From NCBI RefSeq assembly GCF_900129965.1, contig NZ_FQXM01000033.1, positions 1 to 40,154 of the forward strand: a stretch of 40,154 bases of DNA, in the 5' to 3' direction. Below, piece after piece: positions 31,044 through 39,677 of this stretch. The notes below the pieces were generated by a model that was given only the letters and a program-made list of their open reading frames with translations, was not told where the DNA came from and made no database searches. Position 1 is the first letter of the stretch. Every line of letters begins with the position of its first letter. The position numbers were made by a program, and so were the translations under genes. This DNA is from Clostridium grantii DSM 8605. Its GTDB lineage: Bacteria; Bacillota; Clostridia; Clostridiales; Clostridiaceae.

Positions 31044-34000
31044 ATGATTAAAAAGTTTAAAAGGATTTTAGTTGCAAATAGAGGGGAAATTGCAATTAGA
31101 ATTTTTAGAGCTTGTTCTGAATTAGGGATAAGAACAGTTGCAATATATTCAGAAGAAGACAAATTTTCTTTATTTAGAACAAAAGCAGATGAGGCTTATC
31201 AAATTGGTAAAAACAAAGGTCCTATCGATGCTTATTTAAATATTGATGAAATTATAAAACTTGCTTTGCATAAAGGTGTGGATGCAATACATCCTGGTTA
31301 TGGATTTTTATCTGAAAATCCTTTATTCTCAAAAAAATGTGCTGAAGCCGGAATTGAATTTATTGGTCCTGATTCAAATATGATGGATCAATTAGGCGAC
31401 AAGATAAAATCTAAAATTGTTGCAAATGCAGTAGGTGTACCTACTATTCCTGGTGTAGAAAAACCTGTTGGGTCAAATGAAGAAGCAATAGAATTCGCAA
31501 ACAACTGTGGTTACCCAATAATGTTAAAAGCTGCTGCTGGTGGTGGCGGAAGAGGTATGCGAATTGTTAGAAGAGAAAGTGAGCTTATTTCTTCATTTAT
31601 ATCTGCAAAAAATGAAGCAAAAAAAGCTTTTGGTGTAGATAGTATTTTCATAGAAAAATATTTAGAAAATCCTAAACATATAGAAATACAAGTTTTAGGT
31701 GATAAATATGGAAATATCGTTCATTTATATGAAAGAGATTGTTCTATTCAAAGAAGACACCAAAAGGTAATTGAATTTACGCCTGCTTTAACACTTACAG
31801 ATGAGCAAAGAAAAAGAATATGTGACGATGCATTAAAAATTGCAAATCATGTTAAATATAGAAGTGCGGGAACTTTAGAGTTCTTAGTAGATAATACTGG
31901 AAATCACTATTTTATAGAAATGAACCCTAGAATTCAAGTTGAGCATACTGTTTCTGAAATGGTAACTGGTATAGATATCGTTCAAAGTCAAATTTTAATT
32001 GCTGAGGGATATGCTTTAGATTCAGATAAAGTAAATATCCCTTCACAAGACAGTGTAAAAATTAACGGTTATTCTATTCAATGCAGAATAACTACAGAAG
32101 ATCCTTCAAATCATTTTGCTCCAGATACAGGTAAAATTGATGTTTATAGAAGTGGTTCAGGTTTTGGTATAAGACTAGATGGTGGTAACGGATTTACAGG
32201 AGCAGAAATAAGTCCTTACTATGATAGTTTACTTGTTAAAACTACTTCTTGGGCAAGAACTTTTGAAGATGCTACACGCAAAGCTCTTCGTGCACTAAAA
32301 GAGTTTAAAATTGCTGGTGTTAAAACTAATATGGACTTTTTAATAAATGTTTTAAATCACCCTACTTTTGCTAAAGGTGAATGTGCTACAAATTTCATTG
32401 CTGATAACCCAGAACTTTTTGATATTTCTGCTAAAATTGATTATGAACTAAATGTTTTAAAATATATCGGCGAAAAAGTGGTTAATGAAACTCATGGAAT
32501 TAAAAAAGAATTTGATATTCCAAAAGTACCTAAAATTCACACAACTGAAATACTTAGTGGCACAAAACAAATTTTAGATAATGGTGGCCCAGAAGCTTTA
32601 GTTAAATGGATTAAAGAAAAAGATAATCTTTTACTTACAGATACAACTATGCGTGATGCTCATCAATCTTTAATGGCTACAAGAGTTAGAACTGTGGATA
32701 TGTTAAAAATTGCAGAAGCAACTTCTCACTATGGTAAAGATTTATTTTCAGTAGAGATGTGGGGTGGAGCAACTTTTGATGTAGCTTATAGATTTTTAAA
32801 TGAATCTCCATGGACTCGTCTTGAAGAATTAAGAAAAAGAATGCCTAATATTTTATTTCAAATGTTATTGAGAGGTGCAAATGGCGTTGGATATAAAAAC
32901 TATCCTGATAATGTCATTAGAAGATTCATAGATCAATCTGCAAAATCTGGAATAGATGTATTTAGAACTTTCGATTCTTTGAACTGGTTAAAAGGAATGG
33001 AAGTAGCTATAGATCAAATATTAAAGAATAACAAAGTAGCAGAAGCTTGTATTTGTTATACTGGTGATATTCTAGATACTACAAGAGATAAATATTCACT
33101 TCAATACTATGTGGATAAAGCAAAAGAACTTGAAAAAATGGGTGCACACATAATTGCTATAAAAGATATGTCTGCTTTATTAAAACCTTATGCTGCTTAC
33201 AAATTAGTTAAAGCATTAAAGGAAGAAACATCACTTCCAGTTCACCTTCATACCCATGATACAACTGGTAATGGAGTAGCTACTGTTATTATGGCTGCTG
33301 AAGCTGGAGTTGATATTATTGACACTGCTCTTAATAGTATGTCAGGTGTAACTAGTCAACCAGCACTTAATTCCGTAGTTGCGGCTCTTGAAAATACCCA
33401 AAGAGCAACTGGAATAGATTTAAATAATATTCAAGCTCTTTCAGATTACTGGGCTGCTGTAAGACCAGTTTATCAACAATTTGAATCAGATTTAAAATCA
33501 GGAACTACAGAAATTTATAAATATGAAATTCCTGGCGGACAATATTCAAATCTAAAACCTCAAGTAGAAAGTTTTGGTTTAGGGGATAGATTCGGAGAAG
33601 TTAAAGAAATGTTTAGAACCGTGAATACTATGGTAGGAGATATTGTAAAAGTAACTCCTTCTTCTAAAATGGTTGGTGATTTAGCTATTTTCATGGTTCA
33701 AAATGATCTTAGCCCAGATAATATTATTTCAAAAGGAAAAGACTTAGCTTTTCCTGATTCAGCCGTTTCTTATTTTAAAGGAATGATGGGTCAACCTGAA
33801 GGTGGTTTTCCTAAAGACCTTCAAAATATAGTACTTAAAGGGGAAGAGGCTATAACTTGTCGTCCTGGTGAATTACTACCTGATGAAGATTTTGTAGCAA
33901 TAAAGAAACTTCTTATGGAGAAATTGAACCTAGATGCTGATGAAAAAGACGTTTTAAGTTATGCTTTATATCCTGATGTGTTCAGCAAGTATTTAGAATA

Positions 34001-34475
34001 TATCAAAGAACATGGTGATTTGAGCAAGATGGGTAGTGATATTTATTTCCATGGTTTAGCCGAAGGCGAAACTTGTGAAGTTAATGTAAAAGAAGGTAAA
34101 ACTTTAATTATAAAACTTCTTCAAATAGGAAAAGTGGATTCCCAAGGTTACAGAACTTTGGTATTTGAAGTTAATGGTAATAGAAGAGAATTGAAAATAA
34201 AAGATACAACTTCTAAAGTTGCATCCGATTCCCCAGCTATAGAGTATGCAAATGAAAATAACCCATTGGAAATAGGCGCTAGTATTCCTGGTACTGTATT
34301 AAAAGTATTAGTAAAAGAAGGAGATACAGTTAAAGAAAATGATAGCTTACTAGTTATAGAAGCTATGAAAATGGAAACAAATATTACAGCTTCTGCTGCT
34401 GGTACAATAGAAAAAATTCTTGTAAAAGAAAAAGACAGTGTAAAATCAGGACAATTACTTTTAAAATTGAGTTAG
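31044..34475 (+). CDS. pyc: Pyruvate carboxylase
   Basis: Carboxylates pyruvate to oxaloacetate with ATP and bicarbonate, feeding aspartate- and glutamate-family synthesis. The 1143 residues form the complete single-chain enzyme. The biotin carboxylase domain has the ATP-grasp loop AAAGGGGRGMRIV near 160-172 and the EMNPRIQVEHTVSE motif. The carboxyltransferase domain has TDTTMRDAHQSL near 533 and metal site HLHTHDTTG near 733. The allosteric linker follows, then the biotinyl domain with EAMKMET, modified Lys near 1109. ATG with AGGGGTG upstream. It is monocistronic, divergent from nrdD and convergent with argJ. Ligand control from the 5' leader cannot be judged. Confidence 0.98.
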   Translation: MIKKFKRILVANRGEIAIRIFRACSELGIRTVAIYSEEDKFSLFRTKADEAYQIGKNKGPIDAYLNIDEIIKLALHKGVDAIHPGYGFLSENPLFSKKCAEAGIEFIGPDSNMMDQLGDKIKSKIVANAVGVPTIPGVEKPVGSNEEAIEFANNCGYPIMLKAAAGGGGRGMRIVRRESELISSFISAKNEAKKAFGVDSIFIEKYLENPKHIEIQVLGDKYGNIVHLYERDCSIQRRHQKVIEFTPALTLTDEQRKRICDDALKIANHVKYRSAGTLEFLVDNTGNHYFIEMNPRIQVEHTVSEMVTGIDIVQSQILIAEGYALDSDKVNIPSQDSVKINGYSIQCRITTEDPSNHFAPDTGKIDVYRSGSGFGIRLDGGNGFTGAEISPYYDSLLVKTTSWARTFEDATRKALRALKEFKIAGVKTNMDFLINVLNHPTFAKGECATNFIADNPELFDISAKIDYELNVLKYIGEKVVNETHGIKKEFDIPKVPKIHTTEILSGTKQILDNGGPEALVKWIKEKDNLLLTDTTMRDAHQSLMATRVRTVDMLKIAEATSHYGKDLFSVEMWGGATFDVAYRFLNESPWTRLEELRKRMPNILFQMLLRGANGVGYKNYPDNVIRRFIDQSAKSGIDVFRTFDSLNWLKGMEVAIDQILKNNKVAEACICYTGDILDTTRDKYSLQYYVDKAKELEKMGAHIIAIKDMSALLKPYAAYKLVKALKEETSLPVHLHTHDTTGNGVATVIMAAEAGVDIIDTALNSMSGVTSQPALNSVVAALENTQRATGIDLNNIQALSDYWAAVRPVYQQFESDLKSGTTEIYKYEIPGGQYSNLKPQVESFGLGDRFGEVKEMFRTVNTMVGDIVKVTPSSKMVGDLAIFMVQNDLSPDNIISKGKDLAFPDSAVSYFKGMMGQPEGGFPKDLQNIVLKGEEAITCRPGELLPDEDFVAIKKLLMEKLNLDADEKDVLSYALYPDVFSKYLEYIKEHGDLSKMGSDIYFHGLAEGETCEVNVKEGKTLIIKLLQIGKVDSQGYRTLVFEVNGNRRELKIKDTTSKVASDSPAIEYANENNPLEIGASIPGTVLKVLVKEGDTVKENDSLLVIEAMKMETNITASAAGTIEKILVKEKDSVKSGQLLLKLS

Positions 34476-34486
34476 CACAAATTAAC

Positions 34487-34520
34487 AAAAGCAACGCATT
34501 TTATAAGATGCGTTGCTTTT
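34487..34520. terminator. Bidirectional terminator between pyc and argJ
   Basis: A 13-bp perfect stem (arms 34487-34499 and 34508-34520) with A and T runs, between convergent genes. Confidence 0.92.
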
Positions 34521-34529
34521 AGTTTGTTA

Positions 34530-35747
34530 TCAAGTTCTATACTCACCATTAATTTCTACATACTTATAAGTAAGATCACAACCCCAAGAAGTAGCTTCAC
34601 TTTCTCCACTATTCAAATCTACAAAAATGGTTATATACTCTTCATCTAGTATTTCTTTTGCCAAAGTTTCAGAATAATCTATTAGCATACCTTCTCTTGC
34701 AACTTGAACTTCTCCTTTTGCGCTTTTAAAGTAAAGGTCCACTTTATAAGGATCAAAATCTGCTCCTGAGTAGCCTAATGCACAAATAACTCTACCCCAA
34801 TTAGCATCACTTCCAAAAATAGCACACTTAACTAAATTTGATGAAACTACAGCTTTAGCACACTTTTTAGCATCAAGTATAGTGTTTGCTCCCACTACTA
34901 TAGTTTCAAAAAGTTTCGTTGCCCCTTCCCCATCTCTTGCTATTTTTTTTGATAATTCTGTATTTACATAATCAATAGCTTCTTTTAAAATAAAATACTT
35001 TTCATCTTTCTTTTCTATCAAATTATTTTCTGCCATTCCATTAGCCATAGATAATACCATATCATTTGTACTTGTATCTCCATCTACAGATATCATATTA
35101 TATGAATTTTCTATACTTTCTTTTAAAATACTATTCAACATATCTTTGGATATATTAGCATCAGTGATAATATAACTTAACATAGTTGCCATATTAGGAT
35201 TTATCATACCTGAGCCTTTAGCCATTCCACTTATACCAACTTTTTTCCCATCTATCTCCACATTAACAGAGACAACTTTTTTTACTGTATCTGTAGTAAG
35301 AATTGAATTAGAAGCATCTTCCCCTCCTTCAATAGATAGAGAACTACAAATATTCTTTATTCCTATTTCCATTTTGTCCATAGGAATTGGTATTCCTATC
35401 ACACCAGTTGATGCTTGCAGAACTTCTTGTGGCTGAATATTTAATTCATTTGAAACCAATTTTGTAATATTCACTGCATCTTCATAACCTTGGTATCCTG
35501 TACATGCATTTGCTTGCCCACTATTTGTAATTATAGCTCTAGTAGTTTCATTCTTTATATTCTCCATATTTATAAGAACACAAGCTGCTTTGGCTTTATT
35601 TGTTGTAAAAGTTGCTGCTGAAACTGCACTACATTCACTGAATATCAAAGCTAAATCTTTTTTCCCACTTTTCTTAAATCCTGCACAAACTCCTGCTGCT
35701 GTATATCCTTTGACATTATTCAAAAAATTACCATTTACTATTTTCAA
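34530..35747 (-). CDS. argJ: Bifunctional glutamate N-acetyltransferase / ornithine acetyltransferase ArgJ
   Basis: Transfers acetyl from N-acetylornithine to glutamate in the cyclic arginine pathway; some members also use acetyl-CoA. 405 residues. The autoproteolysis and nucleophile motif is KGSGMINPNMATML with Thr188, and the protein would split there into alpha and beta chains. Other motifs are TTNKAKAACVL, TNSGQANACTG and GRDGEGATK-like ARDGEGATKLFE. The start is TTG (35745-35747) behind GGAGGGG. It follows argC by 15 bp. Whether it is mono- or bifunctional cannot be told from sequence. Confidence 0.96.
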   Translation of the reverse strand: MKIVNGNFLNNVKGYTAAGVCAGFKKSGKKDLALIFSECSAVSAATFTTNKAKAACVLINMENIKNETTRAIITNSGQANACTGYQGYEDAVNITKLVSNELNIQPQEVLQASTGVIGIPIPMDKMEIGIKNICSSLSIEGGEDASNSILTTDTVKKVVSVNVEIDGKKVGISGMAKGSGMINPNMATMLSYIITDANISKDMLNSILKESIENSYNMISVDGDTSTNDMVLSMANGMAENNLIEKKDEKYFILKEAIDYVNTELSKKIARDGEGATKLFETIVVGANTILDAKKCAKAVVSSNLVKCAIFGSDANWGRVICALGYSGADFDPYKVDLYFKSAKGEVQVAREGMLIDYSETLAKEILDEEYITIFVDLNSGESEATSWGCDLTYKYVEINGEYRT

Positions 35748-35762
35748 TTATTACCCCTCCTT

Positions 35763-36800
35763 TTATGGCATCATAGGCAAAATATCTATTGCCTCTTTAT
35801 CATTAAGACCCATCATTATATTCATATTTTGAATCGCTTGGCCTGCTGCCCCTTTGATTAAATTATCTATAGCAGATACTACAATAATTCTATTTGTTCT
35901 TTTATCAACTACAATACCTATATCGCAAAAATTACTTCCTTTAACATTTCTTGTTTCAGGTAAATTATCCACTAATCTTATAAAATATTCATCTTTATAG
36001 TATTTCTTATAGATTTCCTTAATTTCTTCTAAAGAATACTTCTTATTTAAATTTGCATAACAAGTTGCTAATATTCCTCTATTCATAGGAACTAAATGTG
36101 GTGTGAAATTTAATATTATTTCAGCTCCGGAAGCTAGTGATAATTCTTGCTCTATTTCTGGTGTATGTCTATGACTTCCTATTCCATATGCTTTTATGGA
36201 TTCATTGCATTCTGAAAATAATACTGCCGTATTTGCTGCTCTTCCAGCACCAGACACCCCCGATTTTGCATCAATTATTATACTATCAACTTTAATGATT
36301 TTTTCTTTCACCAATGGATAAAGCGCCAGAATACTTGCTGTTGTATAGCATCCTGGATTAGCTATAAACTTTGAATTTTTTATTTCATCTCTTTTTATTT
36401 CACAAAGTCCATAAACGAAATCTTCTAAATACTCCTGTGCATTGTGCTCAACTTTATACCACTCATTGTAGGTATTTATGTCCTTTAATCTGTAATCTGC
36501 CCCTAAATCTATTACTTTAGTTTTATATTTTACAGCTTCTTTCACTATATCAAAAGATTTTCCATGAGGCAAAGCCAAGAAAATCACATCTACACTCTGT
36601 ATTTTTTTTATTGCTTCTTTTATATTTATACAATTTATGCTTATATTATTATAAAAATTGGGATACACTTTAGAATATTCAACATTATCATAAGTATTAG
36701 AAGATAAAAATTCTATTTCAACATTTTTATGTCTATTCAAGAACCACACCAACTGTTGACCTGCATATCCTGTAGCACCAAAAACCCCTACTTTTATCAT
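35763..36800 (-). CDS. argC: N-acetyl-gamma-glutamyl-phosphate reductase
   Basis: NADPH-dependent reduction step of arginine synthesis. 345 residues from the ATG at 36798-36800, preceded by AGAGGTG; the longer frame's extra 19 residues run through the ARG-box promoter. The Rossmann start is VGVFGATGYAGQQLVWFL, the catalytic Cys151 is in ANPGCYTTASIL, and HTPEIEQEL follows. First gene of argC-argJ, controlled by tandem ARG boxes. Confidence 0.96.
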   Translation of the reverse strand: MIKVGVFGATGYAGQQLVWFLNRHKNVEIEFLSSNTYDNVEYSKVYPNFYNNISINCINIKEAIKKIQSVDVIFLALPHGKSFDIVKEAVKYKTKVIDLGADYRLKDINTYNEWYKVEHNAQEYLEDFVYGLCEIKRDEIKNSKFIANPGCYTTASILALYPLVKEKIIKVDSIIIDAKSGVSGAGRAANTAVLFSECNESIKAYGIGSHRHTPEIEQELSLASGAEIILNFTPHLVPMNRGILATCYANLNKKYSLEEIKEIYKKYYKDEYFIRLVDNLPETRNVKGSNFCDIGIVVDKRTNRIIVVSAIDNLIKGAAGQAIQNMNIMMGLNDKEAIDILPMMP

Positions 36801-36820
36801 ATTATCACCTCTTAAAAGTT

Positions 36821-36838
36821 TTATTATTATTATACACA
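36821..36838. promoter_or_regulatory. ARG box 1 (ArgR operator)
   Basis: Matches the 18-bp ARG consensus except two positions in the left half; it overlaps the argC -10 and is 2 bp from the second box. Confidence 0.65.
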
Positions 36839-36857
36839 GTTTTGTATAATTATGCAA
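36829..36857 (-). promoter_or_regulatory. Promoter of argC-argJ
   Basis: Minus strand TTGCAT (36852-36857), 17-bp spacer, TATAAT (36829-36834), fully covered by the two ARG boxes. Confidence 0.8.
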
Positions 36858-36858
36858 G
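36841..36858. promoter_or_regulatory. ARG box 2 (ArgR operator)
   Basis: TTTGTATAATTATGCAAG fits the ARG-box consensus at every fixed position but the last; it overlaps the argC -35. The 2-bp spacing from box 1 is typical of tandem ARG boxes. Confidence 0.8.
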
Positions 36859-36916
36859 CTTTATTTTTCATTTTTATGATTTTATAAAAATTGGTTATTA
36901 TTTTTTTATATAAGTG

Positions 36917-36945
36917 TTGTATATTTAACCTTTATATAGTATAAT
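36917..36945 (+). promoter_or_regulatory. Promoter of argD
   Basis: Plus strand TTGTAT (36917-36922), 17-bp spacer, TATAAT (36940-36945). A third, weaker ARG-like palindrome (GTATAATTATAC core, 36939-36950) overlaps the -10. Confidence 0.7.
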
Positions 36946-36985
36946 TATACCTAATTTGAATAATTGATTTATAGGAGGGCTTAGA

Positions 36986-38152
36986 ATGACTGAAAATTAT
37001 GTTATGGAAACTTATGGACGTTTTGATGTTACTTTTGAAAAAGGCGAAGGAACAAAATTATATGATTCAGAAAATCGTGTATTCTTAGACTTTGTCTCAG
37101 GAATAGCTGTCAACTGTCTTGGCCATAGCCATCCTTCAATTGTAAAAGCAATTCAGGAACAAAGTCAGAAATTACTGCATGTTTCAAACTATTATTGGAC
37201 CAACTCTCAAATAGAATTAGCAAAAATTTTATGTGAAAATAGCGTATTTAACAAAGCTTTCTTCTGCAATAGCGGAACAGAAGCTGTAGAAGCCGCTTTA
37301 AAATTGTCAAAGAAATACAGCGTTTCAAAAGGATATGAAAATAAAAACACAATTATATATATGAATAATTCTTTCCATGGAAGAAGCATGGGCGCTTTAT
37401 CTGTTACAGGTCAGCCAAAGTATCAAGAAACTTTTAAACCATTAATGCCTAATACTATATCTATAGATTTCAATGACTCTATAGCCTTAGAGGAAGTTTT
37501 TAATGAAAATATTTGCGCAATAATTTTAGAACCTATACAAGGCGAAGGCGGTGTTGTATCCGCTAATAGAGAATTTTTGAAAAAAGCTAAAGATCTTTGT
37601 GAAAAATATGATGCTTTATTGATATTTGATGAAGTACAATGTGGAATTGGTAGAACTGGTAGCTTATTTGCTTATGAAAAATTTGGAATATCACCTGATG
37701 TAGTATGTCTTGCTAAAGCTCTTGGTGGTGGAATTCCTATAGGTGCAATGCTTGCCAATGAAAAAGCTTCTGTTTTACAACCTGGAGATCACGGCACCAC
37801 CTTTGGAGGTAATCCATTAAGTTGTGCTGTAGCATGCACTGTATTAAAAGAATTAATCTATAACGGAGTAATAGCTTCCGTAGATGAAAAATCAACTTAT
37901 TTAACTAATAAATTACTAGCTTTAAAGGAAAAATACCCTGTCATAGTTGATGTAAGAGGGCTAGGTTTATTAATAGGTATAGAGCTAAATTTAGAACCTA
38001 AAGCCATTATGAAGGAATGTTTTTCAAATGGATTATTAGTAGTAAGTGCCGGTAAAAATGTACTAAGATTTTTACCTCCATTAAACGTTAATTATGAAGA
38101 ATTAGATGAAGCTGTATCCTTGTTTGAAAAAGCATTGATTAATCTTAGCTAG
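36986..38152 (+). CDS. argD: Acetylornithine aminotransferase
   Basis: A PLP-dependent class III aminotransferase of arginine synthesis (N-acetylglutamate semialdehyde to N-acetylornithine). 388 residues. NSGTEAVEAALKLSKKY near 95-111 binds cofactor phosphate, LLIFDEVQCGIGRTG near 211-225 holds the PLP aspartate, and the Schiff-base lysine is Lys244 in CLAKALGGGIP. ATG with GGAGGG upstream. Divergent from argC across the ARG-box region and likely co-regulated. It could also serve other ornithine or lysine-pathway aminotransferase roles, but context favours argD. Confidence 0.95.
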   Translation: MTENYVMETYGRFDVTFEKGEGTKLYDSENRVFLDFVSGIAVNCLGHSHPSIVKAIQEQSQKLLHVSNYYWTNSQIELAKILCENSVFNKAFFCNSGTEAVEAALKLSKKYSVSKGYENKNTIIYMNNSFHGRSMGALSVTGQPKYQETFKPLMPNTISIDFNDSIALEEVFNENICAIILEPIQGEGGVVSANREFLKKAKDLCEKYDALLIFDEVQCGIGRTGSLFAYEKFGISPDVVCLAKALGGGIPIGAMLANEKASVLQPGDHGTTFGGNPLSCAVACTVLKELIYNGVIASVDEKSTYLTNKLLALKEKYPVIVDVRGLGLLIGIELNLEPKAIMKECFSNGLLVVSAGKNVLRFLPPLNVNYEELDEAVSLFEKALINLS

Positions 38153-38183
38153 TTTTTCATTAATTATATATTTTCCCCAAAAC

Positions 38184-38214
38184 AGCCACTATCCCCTCAT
38201 GAAGGATAGTGGCT
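38184..38214. terminator. Bidirectional terminator between argD and gatB
   Basis: An 11-bp perfect stem (AGCCACTATCC with GGATAGTGGCT) flanked by AAAAC and GTTTT, between convergent genes. Confidence 0.88.
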
Positions 38215-38225
38215 AACTGTTTTAA

Positions 38226-39665
38226 TTAAATACTATTTAATTTTTCTACTAATAGCTCAGCTACCATCTTAGGATTAGCTTTACCTTTTGTAGCTTTCAT
38301 TATTTGACCAACCAAGAATCCTTGTACCTGAGTTTTACCTTCTTTATATTGCTCAACTACGCTAGGATTATTCTTTATTACTTCCTCGATTATTGGGTCA
38401 ATTGTATCTAAAGAACTAATTTGTGATAATCCTTTTTCTTTTACTATTTCCTCTGGTTCTTTCCAAGATTTCAACATTTCTTCAAAAACTGTTTTAGCAG
38501 CAGTAGTACTTATTTTTGATTCTGAAACTAATGCTAAAAGTTTGAATAATTTTGCCGGTGTTATAGCAAATTCATTTGCTGTAATCTTTTCTTCTTTTAA
38601 GACTCTAAGAACATCACCTAATATCCAATTACATGCAAGCTTTGATTCACATCCACAAGCTATTAATTCTTCAAAATAATCAACTAATGGTTTATCTGCT
38701 ACAAGTACTTCAACTTCTTTTTTACTTATACCATATTCACTCATTAATCTAGCTTTTTTAATTTCTGGAAGTTCTGGCATTGTCGCTTCTGCATTAGCAA
38801 TTATTTCATCACTTACAATTATAGGAATTACATCTGGTTCTGGGAAATATCTATAATCATGAGCTTCTTCTTTGCTTCTCATTGGTATAGTTTTACCTTT
38901 TCCACTATCCCAACGTCTTGTTTCTTGAACAATTTTATGTTCTTCTCCATAAGTGTATAACTCTAATTGTCTTTTTTGCTCTTTCTCTAATGCTTTTTGA
39001 AGTTCTTTAAAAGAGTTGATATTTTTTAACTCTACTCTTGTATTAAGTTTATCATCTCCCACTTTTCTCATAGAAATATTAGCATCACATCTAATAGATC
39101 CTTGCTCCATCTTACAATCCGAGATTCCAGCATATTCTAAAATATCTTTTAAAGTTTTAAAAAATGTTATAGCTTCCTCAATAGATCTCATGTCAGGTTC
39201 CGTAACTATTTCAATTAAAGGAACTCCTACTCTATTATAATCTATTAAAGTATATGGCTCATATTCCATATGCACTAATTTACCCGCATCTTCTTCCATA
39301 TGAATTCTATTAATTCTTACATCGCGAATTCCATCTTCAGTTTCTATTTTAATTAAACCTTCTTCACAAATAGGTAAATCAAATTGAGATATTTGATATG
39401 CCTTTGGAAGGTCTGGATAAAAATAATTTTTTCTATCCATTTTATTTAATTGATTTATTCTACATCCTACTGCTTTTCCAGCCTTAACAGCTAAGTTAAC
39501 AACCTCTTCATTCATAACTGGAAGTGTACCTGGAAGTCCTAAGCATATAGGACAAGTATTTGCATTAGGTTCCTCACCAAATTTTGTAGAACAATTACAG
39601 AAAATTTTTGTTTTTGTTTTAAGCTCTGAATGTACTTCTAAACCTATAATAGTTTCGTAACTCAC
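38226..39665 (-). CDS. gatB: Aspartyl/glutamyl-tRNA amidotransferase subunit B
   Basis: Part of the GatCAB complex that converts Glu-tRNA(Gln), and often Asp-tRNA(Asn), to the amide forms. 479 residues. N-terminal TIIGLEVHSELKTKTKIFCNCSTKFG and CPICLGLPGTLPVMN include zinc-site cysteines. KNYFYPDLPKAYQISQ and the tRNA-binding YqeY-like tail (GFLVGQIMKATKGKANPKMVAELL) are intact. The start is GTG (39663-39665) behind AAGGAGG. It lies 12 bp after gatA, forming the usual gatCAB order on the minus strand. Confidence 0.97.
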   Translation of the reverse strand: MSYETIIGLEVHSELKTKTKIFCNCSTKFGEEPNANTCPICLGLPGTLPVMNEEVVNLAVKAGKAVGCRINQLNKMDRKNYFYPDLPKAYQISQFDLPICEEGLIKIETEDGIRDVRINRIHMEEDAGKLVHMEYEPYTLIDYNRVGVPLIEIVTEPDMRSIEEAITFFKTLKDILEYAGISDCKMEQGSIRCDANISMRKVGDDKLNTRVELKNINSFKELQKALEKEQKRQLELYTYGEEHKIVQETRRWDSGKGKTIPMRSKEEAHDYRYFPEPDVIPIIVSDEIIANAEATMPELPEIKKARLMSEYGISKKEVEVLVADKPLVDYFEELIACGCESKLACNWILGDVLRVLKEEKITANEFAITPAKLFKLLALVSESKISTTAAKTVFEEMLKSWKEPEEIVKEKGLSQISSLDTIDPIIEEVIKNNPSVVEQYKEGKTQVQGFLVGQIMKATKGKANPKMVAELLVEKLNSI

Positions 39666-39677
39666 ATTATACCCTCC

